This document shows, piece after piece, positions 16,161 through 23,845 of a DNA stretch of 35,418 bases (position 1 is its first letter; every line of letters starts with the position of its first letter). The DNA lies in the NCBI GenBank assembly GCA_038200275.1, contig JBBPYC010000004.1, forward strand, positions 1-35,418. The letters run 5' to 3'. This stretch comes from JBBPYC01 sp038200275 (lineage in GTDB: Bacteria; Pseudomonadota; Gammaproteobacteria; Burkholderiales; Burkholderiaceae_C). The position numbers and the translations under genes were made by a program. A model generated the notes under the pieces. The model did not search any database. It saw nothing but the letters and a program-made list of their open reading frames with translations, and was not told where the DNA came from.

Positions 16161-18251
16161 TTGAAACCCAAGTCTTCATTTCTATTCACTACCACGTCAT
16201 TTGCAGCTGCTGCGCTGTGCTGCGGCACCGCCTTTGCCCAAGCCGACGGAGCCGCCACGCCCAGCCTGGGCGAAGTGATCGTCACCGACACGCCGGTCTC
16301 GAATGCCAGCGTCGTGCTGCCCGCGCAGCAGTATTCGGGCACCGGACTGCTGCTGCGCTCGAAGTCAACGCTTGGGGAGACGCTCTCGGCCACGCCCGGC
16401 GTGGCCAGCACCTACTTCGGCCCCAACGCGAGCCGCCCCGCGATCCGCGGACTGGATGGCGACCGGGTGCGCATTCTGAACAACGGCGGCAGCAGCGCCG
16501 ATGTGTCCGCACTCAGTTATGACCATGCAGTGCCGATCGACCCGATTACCGTGGAGCGGATCGAGCTGCTGCGCGGACCAGCCACCTTGCTGTATGGCGG
16601 CCAGACCAGCGGCGTGGTGAACCTGATCACCAACCGCATCCCACGCGAGGCGTTGTTTGACGCGAAGGGCGGCGTGGCCGGCAAGTTGGACCTGGGGTAT
16701 GCCACTGGCAGCCGCGAACGCAGCGGCGCTGCGTTGGTGGAGACCGGTACCGACCGCTTCGGCCTGCATGTCGACGCGTATGGCCGCAAGAGCAGCGATG
16801 TGAACGCCCCGATCGAGCTTGAATGCGGTCGCGGCGGGTTGCCCTCGCTGCGCCGCCGCATCTGCAATTCGGCCAACGAAACCTACGGCGGCGCCGTCGG
16901 CGGCACCGCGTTCTTCGACCGCGGCTATGTCGGCGCATCCGTCGATACCTACCGCAGCACCTACGGCACCGTGGCGGAAGACGACGTCGACATTCGGATG
17001 CGGCAAAACCGCTACGCGCTGGAAAGCGGCTGGCGCATCGGCACCCGCGCGGTGGAAAGCATCAAGGTGCTGGCCAGCCATACCGACTACACGCACACCG
17101 AGTTCGAAGCGGGCGACCCCGCTACGACGTTCGCTAAGCGCGCAAACGATCTGCGGGTGGAGGCTCGGCACGCGAGGATAGGCACTGGGTTCGGCGCACT
17201 CAGCGGCCTGTACGGCGTGCACTTTGGCAACACGCGCTTCTCCGCAATCGGTGAGGAGGCCTTTGCTCCTGCCAGCCGGACTGCCGAGCAGGCCCTGTTC
17301 GGGTTGGAAGAACTGGCCACGTCCTGGGGCAAACTGGCGTTGAGCGGACGGATCGAGAACAGCCGTATCGAATCGTTCGGCAGTGCCCAAACGCCGCGCT
17401 TCGAGGTGGCGAGCCGCGACTTCCATCCGTACAGCATCGCGTTGGGCGGTCTCTGGAACGCCGCGAAGCTGACCCCGGCGCTGCAGGACTGGCAACTGAC
17501 CGCGAACGTGGCGCACGTGGAACGCGCACCGCGTGACTACGAGCTGTATGCAAACGGTCCGCACGCGGCCACCGGCACTTACGAGATCGGCAACGCCGGT
17601 CTGTCGAAGGAACGCTCGAACAACTTCGAGGCCGGCACCAAATGGCAGCGCGGCGCCAATCGCTTTGCCCTGAACGCCTACTACAACCGCTACACAAGCT
17701 ACATCGCGCAATTGGCAACTGGTGCGCAACGCAACCCGGACGGCAGCAGCGATGCCGGCGCCGGAAACCTGCCGGTGTTTGTCTATACCCAGGTGCCGGC
17801 GCGCTTCTACGGCCTTGAAGCGGGGGGCAATGTGCGCCTGGCGGGTGGCAGACAAGTCACTGATGCACTGGATCTCGAACTTCGCGCCGACTCCGTCCGG
17901 GCGACCAACCTGCAGACCGGCGAGCCGTTGCCACGCATTGCGCCGTGGCGTGCTGGCAGCACGCTGGTCTGGCGCGAAGGCGCGTACGGGGCACGTTTCG
18001 GCGTCGATTACTTCGGGCGGCAAGATCGGGTGCCTGCGGGGGATGTGCCCACAGCCGGCTACGCGTTGTTCAATGCGTCGCTTGACTGGCGCATGAAGGC
18101 GGGTCCAACCAACCTGCTGTGGTATGCGCGGATCGACAACATCGGCAATCGCCTCGCTTATTCAGCCACGTCGATCCTGACCCAGACCGCGCCGGGCCGT
18201 GCACCGCTGCCGGGCCGCAGCTTGAAAATCGGGCTTCGCGCGAGCTTCTAA
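16161..18251 (+). CDS. TonB-dependent outer-membrane receptor, ZnuD-like
   Basis: About 696 residues. TTG 16161 is preferred as start: it has ACGGAG about 10 bases upstream and yields a clean signal peptide (MKPKSSFLFTTTSFAAAALC to AFA at 26). The mature chain begins with a TonB-box-like EVIVTDTPV. The plug shows FGPNASRPAIRGLDGDRVRI, DHAVPIDP and ERIELLRGPATLLYGG. The barrel contains ERAPRDYELYANGPH then TYEIGNAGLSKERSNNFE, close to the corresponding block of Neisseria ZnuD (zinc uptake), and ends in aromatic Phe (RASF). The His-rich extracellular zinc loop of ZnuD is not visible; instead there is a Cys-flanked loop (ECGRGG...RRRICNS). Zinc is the likely cargo, another metal or chelate is possible. 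Confidence 0.85.
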   Translation: MKPKSSFLFTTTSFAAAALCCGTAFAQADGAATPSLGEVIVTDTPVSNASVVLPAQQYSGTGLLLRSKSTLGETLSATPGVASTYFGPNASRPAIRGLDGDRVRILNNGGSSADVSALSYDHAVPIDPITVERIELLRGPATLLYGGQTSGVVNLITNRIPREALFDAKGGVAGKLDLGYATGSRERSGAALVETGTDRFGLHVDAYGRKSSDVNAPIELECGRGGLPSLRRRICNSANETYGGAVGGTAFFDRGYVGASVDTYRSTYGTVAEDDVDIRMRQNRYALESGWRIGTRAVESIKVLASHTDYTHTEFEAGDPATTFAKRANDLRVEARHARIGTGFGALSGLYGVHFGNTRFSAIGEEAFAPASRTAEQALFGLEELATSWGKLALSGRIENSRIESFGSAQTPRFEVASRDFHPYSIALGGLWNAAKLTPALQDWQLTANVAHVERAPRDYELYANGPHAATGTYEIGNAGLSKERSNNFEAGTKWQRGANRFALNAYYNRYTSYIAQLATGAQRNPDGSSDAGAGNLPVFVYTQVPARFYGLEAGGNVRLAGGRQVTDALDLELRADSVRATNLQTGEPLPRIAPWRAGSTLVWREGAYGARFGVDYFGRQDRVPAGDVPTAGYALFNASLDWRMKAGPTNLLWYARIDNIGNRLAYSATSILTQTAPGRAPLPGRSLKIGLRASF

Positions 18252-18267
18252 AGTCGCTCGAATTCCG

Positions 18268-19203
18268 TCAGGGCTCGATGCGCTGCGGCGCATCGAGCCC
18301 GGCTTCGCGCTGCAACTCCAGCGCGATGGCGCACCAGTCCCAGTCGGCCCGGCCCGCGTTGCACATGGCGTCCAGCAAGCTTTCTGCGCGTTCGGCGCCG
18401 GGCAGGGTGGCACCCGCATCGAGCGCCGTTGCCAGCGCGAGCCGCAGGTCTTTGCGCATCAACGAGGTGCGAAAACCGGGCGTGAACGATTCATCAAGCA
18501 GCTTCTTCGTGTGCTTCTCCAGCACCATGCTGCGCGCCGAGCCGGTCAGCAGGATCTCGCGCATCAGCTTCGGATCCACCCCCTGGCTGCGTGCCAGCAC
18601 GATCGCCTCGGCCACCCCGAGCAGCGTGTTGGTGACCATCACCTGATTGCACGCCTTCACTGCTTGTCCCGCACCTTGCGCTCCCGCGTAGAAATAGTTT
18701 GATGCGAACGTCGATGCCGGCGCGCGGCAAGCTTCGAACACCGCTTCGGAGCCGCCCACCATGCAGGTCAATGTGCCGCGCGCGGCGCCTTCCTGACCAC
18801 CGGTGATCGGCGCATCGAGCAGGTGAATGCCGCGTTCCGCGAGCCGCGTGCCGAAGTCGCGGGCCGAGGCGGGTGCGATGGTGCTGGTGTCGATCACGCA
18901 AGCGCCGGCAGCCAGCCTGCTGGCAAGGCCGTCCGGGCCGAACAGCACGTCTTCCACCGCCGGCGCGTCGGACACGCACAACACAACCAGTCGGCATGAT
19001 TGGCCGAGGCTTCCAGCGTTTGGCGTGATTTCGACCCCTTCGGCCCTGAACGATTTGGCAATTTCGGTGCGGCGGGTACTGGCTGCAACGGAATATCCGC
19101 TGCGCAACAGGCAACGCGCCATGCCGCGACCCATCACGCCGAGCCCGACGAAGCCGACACGATCGGCGGTGGTGAATGGGAACGGTGCAGCAAGAGAGTC
19201 CAT
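18268..19203 (-). CDS. NAD(P)-dependent 3-hydroxyisobutyrate dehydrogenase-family reductase
   Basis: 311-residue beta-hydroxyacid dehydrogenase. Rossmann motif GFVGLGVMGRGMA (17-29), the substrate motif DAPITGGQEGAARGTLT (130-146; DAPVSGG in most relatives), catalytic Lys183 in GQAVKACNQ, and the all-alpha C-terminal domain. Members include 3-hydroxyisobutyrate dehydrogenase, tartronate semialdehyde reductase and succinic semialdehyde reductases, so the substrate cannot be named. The start ATG (19203) lacks a strong RBS. It is convergent with the TonB receptor (16-base gap) and divergent from the AEC transporter, with 130 bases for both promoters. Confidence 0.88.
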   Translation of the reverse strand: MDSLAAPFPFTTADRVGFVGLGVMGRGMARCLLRSGYSVAASTRRTEIAKSFRAEGVEITPNAGSLGQSCRLVVLCVSDAPAVEDVLFGPDGLASRLAAGACVIDTSTIAPASARDFGTRLAERGIHLLDAPITGGQEGAARGTLTCMVGGSEAVFEACRAPASTFASNYFYAGAQGAGQAVKACNQVMVTNTLLGVAEAIVLARSQGVDPKLMREILLTGSARSMVLEKHTKKLLDESFTPGFRTSLMRKDLRLALATALDAGATLPGAERAESLLDAMCNAGRADWDWCAIALELQREAGLDAPQRIEP

Positions 19204-19333
19204 GGGGGTCGTGCGATAGTGGCTGGTGAGGGGTCAGTCTACGGCGGCCCCGCTGTGCTGCTTCGCCACCACGTAGAGTGACGCCCACGGTTCAACCCAC
19301 AATCACCGGCATCGACCGCCGTTCTGCGCCCCC

Positions 19334-20278
19334 ATGGATCAATCGGTAGCCACTGCATTGGTGCCCGTCGTCTTGCTGATCGGGCTGGGGGTGCTTGCCG
19401 CGCGGGTGCGCTGGATCGGGGCAACGGCCAGCCGGGATTTGTCGAATCTCGTGTTTTTCCTGCTGCTGCCGGCGTTGTTGTTTCGATCGATGGCTGCAGT
19501 GGACATCGCTCACCTGAGCCTCGCACCGGTGGTGCCGTTCTTTGGGGCAGCCGGGCTCATCTTCATCGGCATGCTGCTGGTGCGCGGCATGACACCGCGG
19601 GCGGCGGTGCTGGCGATGTCGGCGATCTACGGCAACGTCGTGATGATCGGCATCCCACTGGTCGCACTGTTGCACGGCCCGGCGGGGAGTGCGGTGCTGT
19701 TCACATTGATCTCGGTACATGCGCTGGTCCTGCTGACCACCGCCACCGTGGTGATCGAACTGGCGTCTGCACGGGCTGCCCCGTCCGGTGAGGCGCCCCG
19801 GTCGATCGGCACGACGGTCGTGCAGGCCATCGCCCGGGCGATCTGGCATCCGGTGCCGTTGCCGATCATCGTGGGCTTGTTGTTCGGGCAAACCGGCCTG
19901 GCCCTGCCCGAAGTGCTTGACAGCGCATTGAAGCTGCTCGCGCAGGCCTTCGGGCCGGTCGCGCTGCTGCTGGTCGGCGTGACGCTCGCGCACACGGCAG
20001 TCGGTTCGCAGTGGCGCGGCGCGCTTGCGCTGTCGACGCTGAAAAATTTGGTGATGCCGATTGCCGTGCTGCTGATCGGCCAAGGGCTCGGGGTGGCGTC
20101 CATGCCGCTGTCGGTCATGGTGACGGCGGCTGCGATGCCCAGCGGCGCCAATGTATTTTTGTTCGCGCAGCGCTACCAAGTAGCACAAGCGCTCAGTACC
20201 GCGACCGTTGCCGTCTCCACCGTGCTGGCGCTGGGCACAGTGTCTGCCGTGTTGACGTTGCTGAAGATTGTGGGCTGA
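19334..20278 (+). CDS. AEC (auxin efflux carrier) family transporter
   Basis: 314 residues with about ten predicted membrane helices in two halves of five (Mem_trans fold). Seen: ALVPVVLLIGLGVLAARV at the N-terminus, RDLSNLVFFLLLPALLFRS, YGNVVMIGIPL, and in the second half FGPVALLLVGVTLA, LKNLVMPIAVLLIGQGL and AAMPSGANVFLFAQRY, all typical of bacterial AEC/MdcF-like proteins. These carry small carboxylates such as malate or malonate. The ATG lies 130 bases from the divergent hydroxyacid reductase, so an organic acid shared by both is plausible but unproven. Confidence 0.9.
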   Translation: MDQSVATALVPVVLLIGLGVLAARVRWIGATASRDLSNLVFFLLLPALLFRSMAAVDIAHLSLAPVVPFFGAAGLIFIGMLLVRGMTPRAAVLAMSAIYGNVVMIGIPLVALLHGPAGSAVLFTLISVHALVLLTTATVVIELASARAAPSGEAPRSIGTTVVQAIARAIWHPVPLPIIVGLLFGQTGLALPEVLDSALKLLAQAFGPVALLLVGVTLAHTAVGSQWRGALALSTLKNLVMPIAVLLIGQGLGVASMPLSVMVTAAAMPSGANVFLFAQRYQVAQALSTATVAVSTVLALGTVSAVLTLLKIVG

Positions 20279-20383
20279 AGAGAGATGCCGACCGGCAAGC
20301 CCTAACATCCATCGCGAGGGCGGACCCCGGTCCCTCTCAAAAAAAGACCGTGCTTTATTGAAAAAACATCTGAGGAATCAATC

Positions 20384-20953
20384 ATGTTCAAACGCAAATT
20401 TCTGCTTGCAGCCGGCTGTGCCGCTTTGTTGTTGGGCGCCTGCACCACCACCACCAACAGCGCGTCGGGTAGCCCGGCGGCGCAGCGTCAGAGCATCGAC
20501 GCCGCGGTCAACAATGCGATGTCCAAGCTGTATGCGCAGGTGCCGGAAGCCAGGACTCTCGTGGGCCAGTCAAAAGGCGTGCTGGTGTTCCCGACCGTTG
20601 TTAGCGCTGGCTTCGTGGTCGGTGGCTCATACGGGCAAGGCGCGTTGCGCCAAGGCAGCAGCACGACGGGCTACTACAGCACAGCGGCCGGCTCGGTCGG
20701 GCTGCTGGCCGGTGCCGACTCGAAAGCGGTCTACGTACTGTTCATGACGCAGGAGGCGCTCGACAAGTTCAAGGCCAGCAAGGGCTGGACGGCAGGCGCG
20801 GACGCCAACGTGTCGGTGATCAACGTCGGGGCCAACGCGATGATCGACACGCAGACCATGCGCCAGCCGGTGGTCGGTTTCGTGCTGACGAACGGCGGTC
20901 TGATGGCCAATTTGAGCCTGGACGGCACCAAGGTCACCAAGCTCGACCTGTAG
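20384..20953 (+). CDS. SYLF/YSC84-domain lipoprotein
   Basis: 189 residues, ATG 20384 preceded by TGAGGAAT. Lipoprotein signal with lipobox LLLGAC and acylated Cys20, followed by a Thr/Ser-rich linker. The remainder is a SYLF (YSC84) lipid-binding domain: AARTLVG-like start (EARTLVGQSKGVLVFPTVV), GFVVGGSYGQGALRQ, TTGYYSTAAGSVGLLAGADSK, and the closing VGFVLTNGGLMANLSLDGTK. Such proteins sit in the outer membrane or periplasm and are often stress-induced; the molecular role is not established. It is monocistronic, ended by a strong hairpin terminator. Confidence 0.9.
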   Translation: MFKRKFLLAAGCAALLLGACTTTTNSASGSPAAQRQSIDAAVNNAMSKLYAQVPEARTLVGQSKGVLVFPTVVSAGFVVGGSYGQGALRQGSSTTGYYSTAAGSVGLLAGADSKAVYVLFMTQEALDKFKASKGWTAGADANVSVINVGANAMIDTQTMRQPVVGFVLTNGGLMANLSLDGTKVTKLDL

Positions 20954-20964
20954 GCAACGCTCAG

Positions 20965-21003
20965 TGGCCGGCGATAGGCGCTCTCAAGCGCCGCTGCCGG
21001 CCA
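20965..21003 (+). terminator. Intrinsic terminator after SYLF lipoprotein gene
   Basis: Outer stem TGGCCGGC (20965-20972) pairs with GCCGGCCA (20996-21003) and an inner stem AGGCGCT/AGCGCC closes on a CTCA loop; the tail TTTGCATTTCTTT is T-rich on the plus strand. It sits between two convergent genes, so it may also block minus-strand read-through. Confidence 0.8.
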
Positions 21004-21022
21004 TTTGCATTTCTTTGGTCGA

Positions 21023-21778
21023 TCAGTAGGTCGATCGTCCGCCCGACAGATCGAATACTGCGGCAGTGGAGAAAGCGCAATCCTCACTGCACAGCCAGCC
21101 GATCATCGCGGCCGCCTCGGTCACTTCGAGAAACCTTCCCATCGGGATCTTCGACAGCATGTAGTCGATGTGCTCCTGCTTCATGGTCTCGAACATTGCG
21201 GTTCGCGCCGCTGCAGGTGTCACCGCATTGACAAGCACGCCGGTTTTGGCCAGTTCCTTGCCCAGCGATTTGGTGAGTGCGATCAGGCCGGCTTTCGACG
21301 CGCTGTAGTGCGCCGCGTTCGGGTTGCCATCCTTGCCCGCGACCGATGCGATATTCACGATCCGGCCCCAGCCGGCTGCGACCATCACCGGCACCACGCT
21401 GCGGCAGGTCAGGTAGCAGCCCGTGAGATTCACTTCAAGCACCTCGCGCCAGACCTTCGGATCCAGTTCCCAGGTCACGGCGTTGCCACCGGTGATGCCG
21501 GCGCTGTTGACGAGCGCGTCAATGCGCGAATGGGCGCCGACCGTGGCCGTGGTGGCGGCGTCGACCGATGCCTCGTCGGTCACATCGACACAGTGCGTCG
21601 ACACCTTGCCCGAGGCGGCACCGAGATCGCGGCTGGCTTGCGCCAGTTGCTGTTCATTTCGGTCCCAGAGTGCAAGCGCAGCGCCGGAAGCCAGTAGCCG
21701 CTCGGCAACTGCATAGCCGATGCCCTGGGCGCCGCCCGTGATGACCACGGTGCGGCCTTGCAAATCGAGTTGATTCAT
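21023..21778 (-). CDS. SDR-family oxidoreductase (FabG-like)
   Basis: 251-residue classical short-chain dehydrogenase. Cofactor loop TGGAQGIGYAVAE (14-26), VNSAGITG (90-97), and the catalytic set Ser145 (IASVAGKD), Tyr158 and Lys162 (HYSASKAG). The Asp39 after the second beta strand (ALWDRN) suggests NAD(H) preference. The ATG at 21778 has a GAGG about 10 bases upstream. Members reduce 3-oxoacyl groups or oxidise sugars and alcohols, so the substrate is open. The pyrophosphatase-like gene lies upstream on the same strand, 140 bases away; nothing else links them. Confidence 0.9.
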   Translation of the reverse strand: MNQLDLQGRTVVITGGAQGIGYAVAERLLASGAALALWDRNEQQLAQASRDLGAASGKVSTHCVDVTDEASVDAATTATVGAHSRIDALVNSAGITGGNAVTWELDPKVWREVLEVNLTGCYLTCRSVVPVMVAAGWGRIVNIASVAGKDGNPNAAHYSASKAGLIALTKSLGKELAKTGVLVNAVTPAAARTAMFETMKQEHIDYMLSKIPMGRFLEVTEAAAMIGWLCSEDCAFSTAAVFDLSGGRSTY

Positions 21779-21918
21779 CGTGCGTTGCCTCGGAAGTAGA
21801 TGGAGAGAAAGATCGACGGTGTGGGAACCGTTGCATTATCTCGGTCCCGACCCGTGCACCCACCGGCAGTCGATTTGGCACATCGCGAATGCGGCATGGA
21901 TGCGCAGCGCCGGCGGCT

Positions 21919-22425
21919 TCAGTAACGGGCCGGGCGGGATCGCCACTTCGACGGCAGCGGACGAGCCCGCGCCACCGCTTCGGCCACTTCGCACCAACCC
22001 GCGCAGGCGTTGCGGCCAGGCCGGCGCAGCACCCAGTTGAGCAGCGCCTTGCAACGCGCGTAGAAGCGAAAAAACCGCAGCACCGCACGGCGTTCGGCCG
22101 CAGTCGGCGGCCACACGGAACAGATCAGCTTGTCGTCTGTTCGGCCTCGATCGATCAGCGTAACCGCGCCCCATGCCTGCACCTGCAGCCGGGTGCCGAA
22201 TGCAAGCCGCGGTCCCAGCACCAACGCGTCGAGCAAGTCGCCGTCTTGGCCCAGATAGGCTGGGATCGCGCCGTAGTTGTAGGGGCACGGCAGCGGCGAT
22301 ACGAAATGCACCCGGCCGTCCATGTCGCGCTTTAGAAAGCTGCCACGCGGCACTTCAATCACCACGTCGAACGGCGTCTGCGCACCGTGCGCCGCGTCTA
22401 GTGAGTCTCTGCCGGTCGTCTGCAT
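21919..22425 (-). CDS. Divergent family I inorganic pyrophosphatase
   Basis: 168 residues from ATG 22425, hydrolysing diphosphate if active. The soluble PPase core is visible: Glu24 and Lys32 (IEVPRGSFLKR), PYNYGAIP (49-55), the metal-binding Asp61, Asp63 and Asp66 in GQDGDLLDALV, and Asp92, Asp97 and Lys99 in LIDRGRTDDKL. The insert carrying the catalytic Arg43 of the E. coli enzyme is shortened (FVSPLPCPYNYG), so that residue is lacking. The C-terminal 60 residues are basic and do not resemble the standard enzyme. It is therefore probably a second, specialised paralogue rather than the housekeeping Ppa. The start is not supported by a good RBS. Confidence 0.75.
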   Translation of the reverse strand: MQTTGRDSLDAAHGAQTPFDVVIEVPRGSFLKRDMDGRVHFVSPLPCPYNYGAIPAYLGQDGDLLDALVLGPRLAFGTRLQVQAWGAVTLIDRGRTDDKLICSVWPPTAAERRAVLRFFRFYARCKALLNWVLRRPGRNACAGWCEVAEAVARARPLPSKWRSRPARY

Positions 22426-22633
22426 CCCGAGACAGCCTATCTGTAATTTGATCCATCGAAAAAGGCTTGCTGACGGCCTCCATGTCCACTGCTGCATTTC
22501 AAAGATGGCAGAGCGTGCGTCTTTGGTTGCCGCGTGGCGCCGCATTGCGCTGCGCAGCCGGTACCGTCGGCCCCAACGCACAATCCAGGTGAGTGGACTC
22601 CATGCCACCGCCGTCACCGCCCCGATCCTGGGC

Positions 22634-23199
22634 ATGTCTGACAAAGATTTGGTTTCTACCGATTTCGCGACCCTGCGGGCGCACGAGTACACACAGCAAC
22701 GACAGCTCGACGGGATCAGGGACCGAATGGTCGAGCGTCTCTACTGCGCCACTGGCGTTTTTGCAGTGGTCTACAGCGTGGCGCTGATGTGACGGGTCCA
22801 GGACATCGACTGGACCATGCATCTGTGTGTGCACGCAGCACTGACGTTGCTGATGCTCTCGCTGGTGCCGATCCGTCGGCGGCTGTCGATCTCGGTCAAG
22901 TCGGCGCTGCTGATGGCTTGCCTTTTGGGGCTTGGCGTGGCGGGCGTCGTCACCGTCGGCATGGTCGGCGCAGGCTACTGGGGGTTTCTGCAGTCGGCGG
23001 TGCTTGTGGGGCCGTGCGCGCGCAAGGCATGGACCGACCGCTGGGGGTCAGCGTGAGCATCGGCGTAGCGCTGTTTCCACGCCACGCCGACGATGCGGCG
23101 TGGCTGCCCACTGAAGCCCACACCGCGATGTATCGGGCCACGCGGCTCGGCAAAAATCGGCCGCAGCATGCCGGTTCACAAGTGCAGCCCACATTTTGA
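22634..23199 (+). pseudogene. Decayed membrane diguanylate cyclase (GGDEF)
   Basis: From ATG 22634 the frame gives MSDKDLVSTDFATLRAHEYT and a hydrophobic helix ending at an in-frame TGA (22790-22792). The same frame continues at once with RVQDIDWTMHLCVHAALTLL and two more membrane helices, so the TGA looks like a nonsense mutation in a multi-helix sensor domain. After about 23003 the match moves to another frame, which encodes only the end of a GGDEF domain: VSVSIGVALFPRHADD and AMYRATRLGKNR. The GGDEF signature itself and the rest of the catalytic core are deleted. No cyclase activity is possible. It lies between the pyrophosphatase (divergent) and the DUF1499 gene (convergent). Confidence 0.8.
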
Positions 23200-23227
23200 T
23201 GGCTGGGCGGGGCAGGCCGGCATTCGT

Positions 23228-23716
23228 TCAGCCGCCGCCTACGTTGAACGCCGAGCGCAGCGCCTCGATGCGCTGTCGGTTGACGCCGCGGTCGCTGTAG
23301 CCAAGCCGACTCGCAGAACGCAGCTGGATCGCGCTATTTGCCGGGTCGAGCCAGAATTCGACGTCGTCGACGAAATGCAGCGCGGGGCTGCGCGCCTCAG
23401 CGCGCAGATAGTCACCCCCCGCCTGCTTGATGTCCAGATTGGGTTCGCGCTGCAGCAACGCAGTGAGTCGGCGCATCGCCTGCACGCCGTCGCCGGAAAA
23501 TGCAAACGGCGCAATGGCGGCTTCGCGCGCCCTGGGATGGTCGGGATGAAGCCCCGCTTGGCTGCTCACGCTGTTGGGCGTCCGCGAGGGTGCTTTGAGC
23601 CGGCCCTGGTGAACGCCGAGGTCGGCTGGCGCGGTGCCGCCGACCCAGCCGAGCCGGACTGCTGCAGCAAGCAACGCGGGCACCATGAGTGCTGTGATCC
23701 AGAAACCCTTTTTCAT
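23228..23716 (-). CDS. DUF1499 family protein
   Basis: 162 residues with an N-terminal membrane or signal segment (MKKGFWITALMVPALLAAAV) and a DUF1499 domain: LGVHQGRLKAPSRTPNSVSS (33-52), ALHFVDDVEFWLD and IQLRSASRLGYSDRGVNR near the C-terminus. The family is widespread in Proteobacteria and cyanobacteria and is predicted to be secreted or membrane-bound; its role is unknown. The ATG at 23716 is about 130 bases from the divergent formyltransferase-ACT gene, so the two share an intergenic region. Confidence 0.88.
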   Translation of the reverse strand: MKKGFWITALMVPALLAAAVRLGWVGGTAPADLGVHQGRLKAPSRTPNSVSSQAGLHPDHPRAREAAIAPFAFSGDGVQAMRRLTALLQREPNLDIKQAGGDYLRAEARSPALHFVDDVEFWLDPANSAIQLRSASRLGYSDRGVNRQRIEALRSAFNVGGG

Positions 23717-23845
23717 CGATGCATCCGTTCGTCGTCATACGCTGGCCAAGCCGCGCGAGGATTGCGGCGGCGAATTGACCGATTGTCGGTCGAGAATGCA
23801 CACATCGCCGCGCAGCGGCCCGATTCAAGGACGAGGAGCCAATCG

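Noticed and set aside
16365..18023. A 552-codon minus-strand open frame inside the TonB receptor gene
   Set aside because: Shadow of a well supported receptor with signal peptide, plug and barrel motifs.
20315..20350. Hairpin GGACCCCGGTCC followed by a run of A between the AEC and SYLF genes
   Set aside because: The A-run is on the wrong strand for a plus-strand terminator, and no minus-strand gene needs one there.
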